NCBI GenBank assembly: GCA_016718275.1
Contig: JADKEA010000006.1
Location: forward strand, 62,001 to 126,000
Length of the DNA stretch: 64,000 nucleotides
Source of the DNA: Candidatus Villigracilis affinis
GTDB taxonomy: Bacteria > Chloroflexota > Anaerolineae > Anaerolineales > Villigracilaceae
Direction: 5' to 3'
Below, piece by piece: positions 27,395 through 35,397 of the stretch. Position numbers and translations under genes: made by a program. Position 1 is the stretch's first letter; each line of letters starts with the position of its first letter. The notes beneath the pieces are model-generated. The model ran no database searches and had not been told where the DNA came from. It worked only from the letters and a program-made list of their open reading frames with translations.

Positions 27395-28675
27395 TTACTC
27401 CACCCAATCCAGGATCTTGTACCACATCCCTGCAAACGGCAGGAACCACGGGCTGCCCGTGTACAACCCCAGCGGCGCGCCAGGGAAATCGAATTTCGCA
27501 AAGGGATGGTTCTTGATATTCCCCTTGATCATTGCCTCAGCCACCGTCTTGCCCAAATAGGTCGCCATCGCCACACCATGCCCTGCATAGCCAAGCGAGT
27601 AGTGCAAACCATCCGCCTCACCGACATGTGTCATCTGGTCGAAGGCAAAATCGAGCGTGCCGCCCCATACATATTCCACTTTTACATCCTTCAACTGCGG
27701 ATAAATCTTTATCATTTCGCCGCGCAAAATCTCACCGCTTTGCGCGATCGTGTTTTCATTTTCAGGGAAGAATGCCGCGCGCCCGCCAAAAATCATGCGG
27801 TTATCCCATAGTCGGAAATAATTCAGAAAATGCTTGAAATCAAAGATCATACGATTCTTTGGGCTGAGTTCATGCGCCAGTTCATCTGAAAGCCGTTCCG
27901 TGGCAATGATGAACGACCCAATCGGGATGATCTTTCTCTGAAGTTTTCTGGTGACATTTCCCGTATAACCAGAGGTCGCCACCAAAACGGATTCTGCTTC
28001 CACCCTGCCTCTCTCCGTTTCGACGACAAACCGATTCTGACTCCGCTCGATCCTGTTCACCCGCGCTCGCGCGCAGAGAATCGCCCCCGCTCTGACAGCC
28101 GCCGCCGCGAGTCCTGCCACGTATTGGGCAGGGTTCAACCCCGCGCTGACCTCATCTACCAATGCGCCGTGATACACATCCGTGCCGATCTCAGAGCGCA
28201 GGTCCTTCGGCGAAACAAGATGGACTTTATGATTGAATTCCTTCGCCATGAAATCCACTTCATCTTTTAGCACGTCGAAATGTTTGGGTTTGTTCGCCGC
28301 CAGCAAATGACCCGTGCGGGCAAATCCGCAATCAATGTTTTCCTCTTTGACGATCTGCTCAACCAAAGCTACCGAATCGATCGAGGCTTGGAATAAGGTC
28401 TTCGCCAAATCATGCCCATATCTCTTGATGGCGGTTTGCATGGCAACTTTCAGCCCAGTCAGAGTCATGCCGCCATTGCGAGAACTCGCGCCCCAACCGA
28501 TGGTCTCAGCCTCAAGGACAACGGCTTTCACACCTCGCTGCGCAAATGTCCGCGCGGCGCTCAAACCTGTATATCCACCGCCGATGATGGCTACATCCAC
28601 CTTTTCAGGAATGGGCGTTAAATTTGAGTCATTAGGCATTTTGACGGTGGTATGCCAGTAGATTTGTTGGTTCAT
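27395..28675 (-). CDS. FAD-dependent oxidoreductase of the DAO / PuuB family
   Basis: A 426-residue flavoprotein. The dinucleotide-binding motif VAIIGGGYTGLSAARTFAQRG sits at about 29-49, followed by LEAETIGWGASSRNGG, which is typical of D-amino-acid-oxidase-family enzymes acting on amines such as gamma-glutamylputrescine or N-methyl amino acids. The C-terminal SLGYAGHGVAMATYLGK segment closes the FAD site. Likely makes an imine and H2O2 or feeds electrons elsewhere. No polyamine pathway genes are nearby, so the substrate stays open. AAGGTG precedes the ATG. Confidence 0.87.
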   Translation of the reverse strand: MNQQIYWHTTVKMPNDSNLTPIPEKVDVAIIGGGYTGLSAARTFAQRGVKAVVLEAETIGWGASSRNGGMTLTGLKVAMQTAIKRYGHDLAKTLFQASIDSVALVEQIVKEENIDCGFARTGHLLAANKPKHFDVLKDEVDFMAKEFNHKVHLVSPKDLRSEIGTDVYHGALVDEVSAGLNPAQYVAGLAAAAVRAGAILCARARVNRIERSQNRFVVETERGRVEAESVLVATSGYTGNVTRKLQRKIIPIGSFIIATERLSDELAHELSPKNRMIFDFKHFLNYFRLWDNRMIFGGRAAFFPENENTIAQSGEILRGEMIKIYPQLKDVKVEYVWGGTLDFAFDQMTHVGEADGLHYSLGYAGHGVAMATYLGKTVAEAMIKGNIKNHPFAKFDFPGAPLGLYTGSPWFLPFAGMWYKILDWVE

Positions 28676-28689
28676 TATGCACCTTTATA

Positions 28690-28739
28690 TATAGACGACA
28701 GACGGCGGGCTATAGACAGTGCATTGTCCATCGTCTGCT
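28690..28739. repeat. Heptad-type intergenic palindromic repeat (GACG/CGTC type)
   Basis: Between the hydrolase and FAD oxidoreductase genes. Reads as degenerate 7-nt units (ATAGACG, ACAGACG, GCGGGCT, ATAGACA, GTGCATT, GTCCATC, GTCTGCT), with the first and last units roughly inverted relative to each other. Same architecture as the arrays at 30217, 31751, 32355, 47633, 55120 and 61142. Confidence 0.5.
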
Positions 28740-29219
28740 ACTCAAGTATTTCTTTCCAGTTTAATTCTTCAAAAGCTTTGTGCAGGCGGTGGCCATCTTC
28801 CACGACAATGTATTTCAGATTGGAAAAAGTTTTTTCAGCCAGTTCACGCACAGGCTTAAGCGGCACCACATCATCTTCTGTCCCGTGGATAATGACGGTT
28901 GGAATAGAAACAGGTTCGAGGTCCAGATAAGAGGCGAAATGGTCGCGTAGAAGGGCTGGCGCAAGCAGGATCAATTTCCGCACTTGGGTCGGATGATTGC
29001 AGGTGAAGACCGTCCCCATTAATCCACCAAAGGATGAGCCGATGATCGTCCAATCAGTTTTATCGGCGAGAATCGGGGCAATTGTTCCATGCGTTCTTCA
29101 AATGAACCAGTGAAGTCGGGAGTGACCATGCCGGGGAATAATTGCGCAAACTGGCGGGCTTTACCGCTCTGGCTGGTGCTTTCAAGGCCGTGGAGATAAA
29201 TGATCTTTGAGTTATCCAT
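28738..29219 (-). pseudogene. Alpha/beta hydrolase (YqiA/UPF0227-like esterase), frameshifted
   Basis: The N-terminal frame (29019-29219) starts MDNSKIIYLHGLES, with the HG oxyanion motif. The C-terminal frame (28738 up to about 29080) contains the nucleophile elbow IGSSFGGLMG, the acid in HGTEDDVVPL and the catalytic His in VEDGHRLHK. Adding one C to the C4 run (29075-29078 on the plus strand as GGGG) joins them as EQLPPILADKTDWTIIGSS. The complete protein would be about 160 residues, the size of small serine esterases of the YqiA type. The start overlaps the end of the preceding helical-repeat gene by 8 nt, indicating coupling. Confidence 0.72.
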
Positions 29220-30210
29220 CGGTTGCGCCTTCTTCCTTCTTCTTTCTACGGGTGACGGTCTTTTTATCGGTAGCAGCGGATTCTGCTTTTGGTTCGCGCG
29301 TCGTAAGTTTCCTGCGTGGTTTCTTTACTTCGAGGACAGGTTCAGAAGTTTCCCCAGCGATGAAATCGACCGTCTGTGTATCTTCGACCTCTGCGGGTCT
29401 TGACCTTGATAAAGGTTGCGGACGAAGCAGGTCACGCAATGATGTTTGAAGCGGCGGCGGAAATGACGATGAGATACGACGAAGAGTCACCACGGTCATT
29501 GGGTTTTCCGTAGTGGTAAGAATATGCTTGAGCATGAAGGTTGTTTCATTGGAGGAGGCGCGATACAGCACGACGATCAATTCGGCAAGATCATTCTGTA
29601 AAGTGGACGGAGCTTCTTCGATGATTGGCTCGACGAGGTCAAAGATCGGCGGGAGATTTGCGGTGGTTATATCCGCGATCATTGGGATCAAGGCTTGAAT
29701 GCCATTCGACCATGTTCGCGCGCGCGCGGGGTGAAGATACTCGCGGATAAGATTAAAGAATTGTTCGGGGGTTTCGCGCCGCATGCGCGTGAGACTCGTC
29801 GAAAGCAGCGCCGAACGAACATCGGGATCGCGGATTTGCTGAGTCCATGCGGTGAGGCGGGGAAGCAAACGTTCTTCCTGAGGCGGGATTCTGCCAAGCA
29901 GAAAGGCGGCGAGCAAGCGTGTTTCGAGCGCACCTTCATCCCAGAGCGTGTCGGCAAGGTTAAGCGCGTGATCAGGATTGGCAGTCGCAACGGCGCGGAG
30001 TTCGTTTTCGATCTGCGTGAGCACAGCGGGCGGCGTGCGATAGGTTTTTAGGTTGGAACCGGGGGCTACGTTTTCTTTTGTCCGCAGGGTGTAGTTGACG
30101 TAGAAATCAAGGATCTCACGCAGGTGCTTCATGAACTCATCTGGCAGAAAGAAAAAATCTGCCAGACGGTTGGCTTGCTTGCGAAGGCGGGCGAGATCTA
30201 TGGCGGGCAT
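29212..30210 (-). CDS. Helical-repeat protein, hypothetical, with basic C-terminal tail
   Basis: About 332 residues, almost entirely alpha-helical, with HEAT-like spacing (for example NLADTLWDEGALETRLLAAFLLGRI, and PDVRSALLSTSL) that recalls AlkD-type DNA alkylation repair scaffolds, although no catalytic residue can be assigned. The last 70 residues are low-complexity and rich in Lys, Arg, Glu and Thr (KKPRRKLTTREPK, RRKKKEEG), consistent with nucleic-acid contact. The ATG at 30210 is preferred because the upstream in-frame start falls inside an intergenic repeat. Function unknown. Confidence 0.6.
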   Translation of the reverse strand: MPAIDLARLRKQANRLADFFFLPDEFMKHLREILDFYVNYTLRTKENVAPGSNLKTYRTPPAVLTQIENELRAVATANPDHALNLADTLWDEGALETRLLAAFLLGRIPPQEERLLPRLTAWTQQIRDPDVRSALLSTSLTRMRRETPEQFFNLIREYLHPARARTWSNGIQALIPMIADITTANLPPIFDLVEPIIEEAPSTLQNDLAELIVVLYRASSNETTFMLKHILTTTENPMTVVTLRRISSSFPPPLQTSLRDLLRPQPLSRSRPAEVEDTQTVDFIAGETSEPVLEVKKPRRKLTTREPKAESAATDKKTVTRRKKKEEGATDG

Positions 30211-30216
30211 GGGAAG

Positions 30217-30299
30217 GAGGTGCCAGGTGCGAAGTGCCAAGTGTCAGGCGATTCGGCTTTTAACCTGACGCCTGACACTTGAACACGTGACACTCACTA
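30217..30299. repeat. Heptad-type intergenic palindromic repeat (AAGTGNC type)
   Basis: Begins with tandem 7-nt units AGGTGCC, AGGTGCG, AAGTGCC, AAGTGTC and continues into a perfect 12-bp inverted repeat AAGTGTCAGGCG / CGCCTGACACTT (30239-30250 and 30269-30280), then outward units GAACACG and TGACACT. Sits between proS and the helical-repeat gene. May act as a terminator for proS, but lacks a T run. Confidence 0.7.
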
Positions 30300-31736
30300 A
30301 TACGCTTTTGCGAAATACACTTTGCGCTTGGAGGGCTTGCCGCAGACGACGCAGGCGCCTTCCTCTTTGGGCTGGTCAAAAGGAATGTTGCGGGTGGTAG
30401 CTTTGGTTTCTTCCTTCACCTTGGATTCGCACTCGCGTGATTCGCACCAATAGGAGAATGCCCAACCATCTTTCACAACTTCCTTGAGTTCGTCGTAGGT
30501 TGCTACATTGTGAATATTGGAGTCGCGATATTCGGTGGCACGCTTGAGGAGCGAAGCCTGAATTTCGTCCAGCAACCCTTTGACAGTTGAGTCCAGATTC
30601 GTTTGTGGAACGAAGGTTTTGCCTTCCTTGCCAGGTCGATCACGGCGGGCGAGGGCAACGGTCCCCTTTTCGACATCCTTGGGGCCGATCTCCACGCGGA
30701 CGGGAACGCCGCGCATTTCCCAATCGTTGAATTTGAATCCACTGCTAACGTTGTCGCGGTCATCAAATTTGACACGGACACCGGCAGCCTTCAGTTCGGC
30801 GAAGATGCGGTCGGCAACTTCCATCACTTTGGCTTTCTCTTCGTCACTCTTGAAGATCGGGACAACGACTGCCTGAATAGGCGCAAGGCGGGGAGGCATG
30901 ACAAGACCATGATCATCGCCATGCACCATGATCATCGCGCCAATGATGCGGGAAGAGATCGCCCATGAGGTGGTCTGTGCGAAGGTCAACTTGTTGTTCT
31001 TGTCGAGGTATTGAATCTCGAAGGCTTTGGCAAAATTATCACCAAAATAATGAGAGGTGCCAGATTGCAAGGCGCGCTTATCCCACATCATCGCTTCGAT
31101 GGAGGTGGTGATCTGAGCACCTGCAAAACGTTCGGTGTCGCTCTTGGTTCCTTTGAATACAGGCACCGCTGCCTCTTCAAGACAGAAACGTTCATAGATA
31201 TCGAGGATGCGATACATTTCCTCTTTGGCTTCTTCTTCGGAAGAATGAGCCGTGTGGCCTTCATGCCAATAGAATTCAGCTGTGCGCAAAAAGAGTTTGG
31301 TGCGCAACTCCCAGCGAAGTACGGAACCCCACTGCACGATGAGAATGGGCAAGTCGCGCCATGACTTGACCCACTTCGAATACATATGACCGATGATGGT
31401 CTCAGAGGTGGGGCGCACAGCCAGCTTTTCTTCAAGCTCCTGACCGCCACCGTGGGTGACGACCGCCAATTCGGGTGCGAAGCCTTCAACGTGATCCTTT
31501 TCTTTTTCAAAGAAAGACATGGGGATCAAGGTCGGGAATGCGGCGTTGACATGACCCGTCGCCTTGAATTCCTTATCCAGCCAGGATGTGATGTTTTCCC
31601 ATAATGCCCAGCCGTAGGGTTTCACCACCATACAGCCACGCACAGGGGCATAATCTGCCAGGTCCGCCCGTATGACGAGCTGGTTGTACCATTCTGAAAA
31701 ATCTTCCGCACGGGTTGTTAATTTTTCTTCAGCCAT
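30297..31736 (-). CDS. proS: Prolyl-tRNA synthetase, archaeal/eukaryote-like type
   Basis: Class II aminoacyl-tRNA synthetase of 479 residues, without the bacterial editing insertion, so of the short archaeal/eukaryotic type (ProS3). Visible are FPTLIPMSFFEKEKDHVEGF (motif 1 region), the TSETIIGHMYSKW proline-site segment, VLRWELRTKLFLRTAEFYWHEGHTAH (motif 2) and the C-terminal zinc-binding-type domain with CESRECESK and CVVCGK, ending KVYFAKAY with the typical C-terminal Tyr. It lies in a minus-strand block with a LOG-family gene and a MazG-like gene. Confidence 0.96.
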   Translation of the reverse strand: MAEEKLTTRAEDFSEWYNQLVIRADLADYAPVRGCMVVKPYGWALWENITSWLDKEFKATGHVNAAFPTLIPMSFFEKEKDHVEGFAPELAVVTHGGGQELEEKLAVRPTSETIIGHMYSKWVKSWRDLPILIVQWGSVLRWELRTKLFLRTAEFYWHEGHTAHSSEEEAKEEMYRILDIYERFCLEEAAVPVFKGTKSDTERFAGAQITTSIEAMMWDKRALQSGTSHYFGDNFAKAFEIQYLDKNNKLTFAQTTSWAISSRIIGAMIMVHGDDHGLVMPPRLAPIQAVVVPIFKSDEEKAKVMEVADRIFAELKAAGVRVKFDDRDNVSSGFKFNDWEMRGVPVRVEIGPKDVEKGTVALARRDRPGKEGKTFVPQTNLDSTVKGLLDEIQASLLKRATEYRDSNIHNVATYDELKEVVKDGWAFSYWCESRECESKVKEETKATTRNIPFDQPKEEGACVVCGKPSKRKVYFAKAY

Positions 31737-31750
31737 TTTTTCCTCTTATC

Positions 31751-31819
31751 AGTTTCAGGTTTCAAGTTGACAGGTTCGCAGGTTGGATAACTTTCAACCT
31801 TCAAACCTTCCAACTTTCT
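31751..31819. repeat. Heptad-type intergenic palindromic repeat (AGGTTNN / AACCTNN type)
   Basis: Left arm is built from AGGTTTC, AAGTTGAC, AGGTTCGC, AGGTTGG; right arm from CTTTCAACC, TTCAAACC, TTCCAACTTTC. On the minus strand AAGTTG, AGGTTTG and AGGTTG pair in order with CAACCT, GAACCT and CAACTT around a short loop. The right arm runs into the last codons of the LOG-family gene. Confidence 0.7.
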
Positions 31820-32340
31820 AATTTCATTACGGCAGTTTTCACATCTTCTGCAAAGTATAACAACTCGCGCTGATGTCTGGGCATATAACTTTCAAATTCA
31901 CGGAAGAACTGATCGAACGTGGACTGCCAACCACTCCCGACCAGTATTAGAGGCCTGGGAGGCAGCGATTCCACGATCATCAAATTCCACATCAGGGAGA
32001 TTTCCGTCAAGGTGCCAGCGCCGCCAGAAAGGGCCATCGCCGCATCGCAGCCTTCAATCAAGCCCATAATTCTGTCCATCAGGGTCTTCTTTCGTCTTTC
32101 CTCTTTCACCCATTGATTCGGTTTCGAATTGCGCCATTCTTCGATGTCAATACAGGTCACACCCACCACATGACCGCCTGCTTCATGCGCGCCGCGCGAG
32201 ACCGCCTCCATTGTACCCATGTAACCGCCGGTCAATATAACGTGTCCGCGCTGGGCAAGGAGTGCGCCAAGTTCACGGGCTTCTTCGTAAGCCTGTGAGC
32301 CTTCCTTCGGTTGTGCGCCGCCAAATATTGTTATGTTCAT
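31801..32340 (-). CDS. LOG-family protein (lysine-decarboxylase-like fold)
   Basis: A 179-residue Rossmann-like protein starting MNITIFGGAQPKEGS. The LOG/SLOG signature is present as GGYMGTMEAVSRGA (about 39-52) and LSGGAGTLTEISLMWN (about 105-120), the latter corresponding to the PGGxGTxxE nucleotide-phosphate motif with Ser-Gly in place of Pro-Gly. Characterised members hydrolyse cytokinin riboside or other nucleoside 5'-monophosphates. The final codons lie in an intergenic repeat, so the natural C-terminus may vary between strains. Spacing suggests a unit with the MazG-like gene upstream. Confidence 0.85.
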   Translation of the reverse strand: MNITIFGGAQPKEGSQAYEEARELGALLAQRGHVILTGGYMGTMEAVSRGAHEAGGHVVGVTCIDIEEWRNSKPNQWVKEERRKKTLMDRIMGLIEGCDAAMALSGGAGTLTEISLMWNLMIVESLPPRPLILVGSGWQSTFDQFFREFESYMPRHQRELLYFAEDVKTAVMKLESWKV

Positions 32341-32354
32341 GAATTCGCCTTGTT

Positions 32355-32410
32355 TAAAGTTGCAGGTTCAAGGTTGTAGGTTGGGGAATCCACTCTCAAC
32401 TATTCCTCAA
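32355..32410. repeat. Heptad-type intergenic repeat (AGGTTNN type)
   Basis: Tandem 7-mers AAAGTTGC, AGGTTCA, AGGTTGT, AGGTTGG followed by a weaker inverse arm (CTCAACTATTCCTCAAC). Located between the LOG-family start and the MazG-like stop; the right arm touches the MazG-like 3' end. Confidence 0.55.
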
Positions 32411-32720
32411 CATCCCATTCTCGTGTTTTGTTCACTGCTATTTTCTTTAGCACAGCCTCTTCCAAGTCAATGCCTGAAACGGAAGCCAGCTGCAAAAGAT
32501 AGAGGGTCACATCTGCTAGTTCGCTGCCCAGTTCGTCCCTATCCTTGATCTCTTCACCGAATTGAAAATGCTCCAGAATCTCGGCAGCTTCGATCGAAAG
32601 TGATACAGCCAGATTACGCGGTGTCTGCGGACGCTTGCTGCCTTCGTCGTACCAACCTTTTGACCTGACCAATTCGTGCATTTGCCTGGTCAATTCCTTG
32701 ATTGTGATATCTTTGTTCAT
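32400..32720 (-). CDS. MazG-like nucleotide pyrophosphohydrolase
   Basis: A 106-residue all-alpha NTP-PPase. The metal-binding helices are visible as SIEAAEILEHFQF (about 42-54, E-x-x-E pattern) and ELGSELADVTLYLLQLA (about 63-79, E-x-x-D pattern), typical of MazG/dCTP-pyrophosphatase-like enzymes that sanitise nucleotide pools. It is the single-domain type. The region 32721-32850 upstream contains a hairpin that may attenuate its transcription. Confidence 0.88.
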   Translation of the reverse strand: MNKDITIKELTRQMHELVRSKGWYDEGSKRPQTPRNLAVSLSIEAAEILEHFQFGEEIKDRDELGSELADVTLYLLQLASVSGIDLEEAVLKKIAVNKTREWDVEE

Positions 32721-32742
32721 CTTCGTTTATCCAAGTTGCAAA

Positions 32743-32774
32743 TAAAAACGGCTCGCCATGTCTGGGAGCCGTTT
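32743..32774 (-). terminator. Hairpin upstream of the MazG-like gene (possible attenuator)
   Basis: Inverted repeat AAACGGCTC / GAGCCGTTT (32746-32754 and 32766-32774). Read on the minus strand the second arm runs into TTTTTATTTG, the form of an intrinsic terminator. No minus-strand gene lies immediately upstream, so it would act on the leader of the MazG-like transcript or on a short untranslated RNA. Confidence 0.5.
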
Positions 32775-32943
32775 GGGCGCATCGAACCGAACCTAACCAG
32801 ACCTGGAGGATTTGTTATATGGCATTCGAGGGGACGGGCTTGGTTTAAACATGCGTCAATTATACACAGTAATCCCAGATTGGGAAGAACTCTGCGCAGC
32901 ATTGTTTTTGAATAGTTGGAGTAAAATAATCGTAATCATTCTC

Positions 32944-34008
32944 ATGCCTCCATTCCTGCAATTTCTTATCCGACGACTTTTTTCCGCCTTCGTTTCACTG
33001 GTCATCATCACCATGGTGCTGTATGCAGGTGTCATGCTGACACCGCCCGAAGCGCGCGCACGCCTATATCTGCCTCCCGGCAAAGGCGGTGATCGTGCAT
33101 CAGAAGCATTCATCGGCGTACTCATTAGAACCCATCACCTGGATGAGCCCTATCTGGTGCAATATTTTTATTGGGCCAAATCCCTGCTGACGGGCTCATG
33201 GGGATACAGCCCGACCTTAAACGCTGACGTACTGCCGTCACTTCTGCACCGAACCCCTGCCACACTTGAACTTGCGCTTTACTCCCTGCTCTTATTAATT
33301 CCCCTCGGCCTCGCCAGCGGATTGATCTCCGGCTGGCGGCCCGGCGGCATCTTCGATAATGGCTTTCGCAGCCTTGCCTTTCTCGGAACCTCAATGCCTT
33401 CCTTTATTCTCTCGATGATTCTGATCGCGGTCTTCTATATTCAGCTGGACTGGCTTGCCCCGGGCCGCATCGACGTCACCACTGAATTAAAGATGTACCG
33501 AACAGGTTTTGTGGAATATACAGGCGCACTGACTCTCGACAGCCTGCTCAACGGCCAGATTGACGTCTTCTTCGCTGCAATACGCCACTTGATAATGCCC
33601 GTCTTCACCCTGTCCATCTATCACTGGGCAACGCTGGGACGAATCACCCGTGCCACAATTCTGAACGAGCGAGGCAAGGAATACATCACAGCGGCGCGCG
33701 CGCGCGGCGTAAAAGAATCAAGCCTGATATGGAAGCATGCCCTTCGTGCCATTCTTGCCCCTTCTTTGACGGCCATGGTCCTCTCCGCTGCCAGCATTGT
33801 GACGGGTCTGTTTGTCATTGAGATCATCTTTGGGCTGACGGGCGTTTCACAAGTTATTGTCATTTCCATGAACAGCTCGCCCGATGCGCCCGCAGCGCTT
33901 GGGTTTGCCGTCTACAGCGTTATCATGGTGCTCGGCCTGATGTTTGTCTTGGACGCCATCCAGGCTTTACTTGATCCGCGTGTTCGCGAGGAAGTTCTCA
34001 AAACATGA
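32944..34008 (+). CDS. ABC transporter permease, DppB/OppB family
   Basis: About 354 residues with a standard DppB start (FLQFLIRRLFSAFVSLVIITMVLY), a large extracytoplasmic loop and five more membrane helices. The cytoplasmic EAA-type loop is AARARGVKESSLIWKHALR (about 254-272), which contacts the ATPase. The ATG at 32944 is chosen because it gives the usual N-terminus; frames further upstream (32812, 32851) add about 44 residues not seen in the family. The second permease follows with a 4-nt ATGA overlap. No substrate-binding protein or ATPase gene is in the window. Confidence 0.88.
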   Translation: MPPFLQFLIRRLFSAFVSLVIITMVLYAGVMLTPPEARARLYLPPGKGGDRASEAFIGVLIRTHHLDEPYLVQYFYWAKSLLTGSWGYSPTLNADVLPSLLHRTPATLELALYSLLLLIPLGLASGLISGWRPGGIFDNGFRSLAFLGTSMPSFILSMILIAVFYIQLDWLAPGRIDVTTELKMYRTGFVEYTGALTLDSLLNGQIDVFFAAIRHLIMPVFTLSIYHWATLGRITRATILNERGKEYITAARARGVKESSLIWKHALRAILAPSLTAMVLSAASIVTGLFVIEIIFGLTGVSQVIVISMNSSPDAPAALGFAVYSVIMVLGLMFVLDAIQALLDPRVREEVLKT

Positions 34009-35375
34009 GGGCTGTTCGTTTCTTCTTCTCCCGTTGGCAAAATTGGATCGGTCTGCTGATCGTATTGACCTTTACGGTGGTCGCTATTTCCGCACCGCTG
34101 CTATCGCCGCCAGATAAAGACACACAGGGTTCATTCAAAAAAGTCGGCCGCTCTACCGATCGAACGCCGCATCCGCCAGACGAAATTTCCATTCTCGGCA
34201 CTGTGCCCGGGCAAATCGATGTATATCACACCCTGATCTGGGGCGCACGCGAAGCCCTGCAGTTCGGCTTGCTTGTGGCTATCGGCGCTTTCGTTTTTGG
34301 CACATTATTTGGAGCGATCGCCGGTTACTTTGGCGGTTTCATAAACAGTTTGATGATGCGCATTGCGGATGCCTTCCTGACCTTCCCGGTACTGGCTGGC
34401 GTGGTCTTTTTACAACAGCTTGTGGCAATAACCATTGAATCCATGGGCGGGATCTACTGGTTCAACTTGTATTATTTTGGTCCCGTGGTGGATTTCCAAT
34501 TCACGCCGCCGCCATTCGCAGTTTTCCTGATGAAGGTTGACCCCATTCTCATCAGTTTGATCATATTTTCATGGATGCCCATTGCCCGCATTGTCAACAC
34601 CATGGTCATCACGCTTAAAAACGCAGACTTTATTCAGGCTGCCCGCGCACTTGGCGGCAGCCCTGCGAGGATCATTCTCCGTCATCTGATTCCCAATGCG
34701 GTGGGACCAGCCATCGTACTTGCTGCGCGTGATGTAGGCAGCTCTGTAATTATGCAGGCGACCATCACCTTTATCGGGCTGGGCGGCGCTTCGGCTTGGG
34801 GCATCCTGCTTTCCATCGGGCGCAATTGGGTCATCGGCCCGGGTGGAGGCTTATTGCGTTACTGGTGGGTCTTCCTGCCCGTCACCATCGCCATCATCCT
34901 CTTTGGCGTCGGTTGGAACCTGCTGGGCGATGGCTTGTTGGAAGTGCTCGACCCGGCGGCCAATGCCTACGGTGGCAAGTCGCTTTTTAGACAGAAGCAG
35001 AAAAAAGGTAAGAACGACGCGCAGCCCGCAAAAATCCCAGATCCAATTCGCCACAGTCCAAATCCTGACCTGGCATTGAAAACTCGAGGCACTCTTTTGA
35101 CCCCTATGAGCAATTCAGCAGAAAAACACCCTGTCCTGCAGACCGCCCGCGATGCACTTGCAAAAAAAGATTTCGAACATGCCGTGCATGCATATTCGCA
35201 TTTGATCAAACATCGCAGAAACTTAAATGAGATACGCCAGGATATGATCGATTATGCACGCCAGTTTCCTAACCAGCCCATCATTTGGAATCTACTTGGG
35301 GATGTGCTTACACAGGAGGGAAAACATGAATACGCAGAAAAAGCCTACGAACACGCCAGGAGCTTGACCTCGTGA
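34005..35375 (+). CDS. ABC transporter permease, DppC/OppC family, with C-terminal TPR-like tail
   Basis: A 456-residue protein. Residues about 1-320 are a DppC-type permease (short N-terminal cytoplasmic helix, first TM at about 12-32, EAA loop QAARALGGSPARIILRHLIP at about 218-237). Beyond DGLLEVLDPAANAYGG the chain continues with a charged linker and about 80 residues that look like tetratricopeptide repeats (AKKDFEHAVHAYSHLIK, and PNQPIIWNLLGDVLTQEGKH). A TPR tail on a DppC subunit is unusual. An in-frame ATG at about 35106 could in principle start the tail as a separate protein. Confidence 0.87.
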   Translation: MRAVRFFFSRWQNWIGLLIVLTFTVVAISAPLLSPPDKDTQGSFKKVGRSTDRTPHPPDEISILGTVPGQIDVYHTLIWGAREALQFGLLVAIGAFVFGTLFGAIAGYFGGFINSLMMRIADAFLTFPVLAGVVFLQQLVAITIESMGGIYWFNLYYFGPVVDFQFTPPPFAVFLMKVDPILISLIIFSWMPIARIVNTMVITLKNADFIQAARALGGSPARIILRHLIPNAVGPAIVLAARDVGSSVIMQATITFIGLGGASAWGILLSIGRNWVIGPGGGLLRYWWVFLPVTIAIILFGVGWNLLGDGLLEVLDPAANAYGGKSLFRQKQKKGKNDAQPAKIPDPIRHSPNPDLALKTRGTLLTPMSNSAEKHPVLQTARDALAKKDFEHAVHAYSHLIKHRRNLNEIRQDMIDYARQFPNQPIIWNLLGDVLTQEGKHEYAEKAYEHARSLTS

Positions 35376-35397
35376 TAAACAAAGGGCCATTCACCAA

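Noticed and set aside
32774..32830. GGTTCGA-like segment on the minus strand resembling a tRNA T-arm
   Set aside because: No acceptor or anticodon stem could be folded around it.
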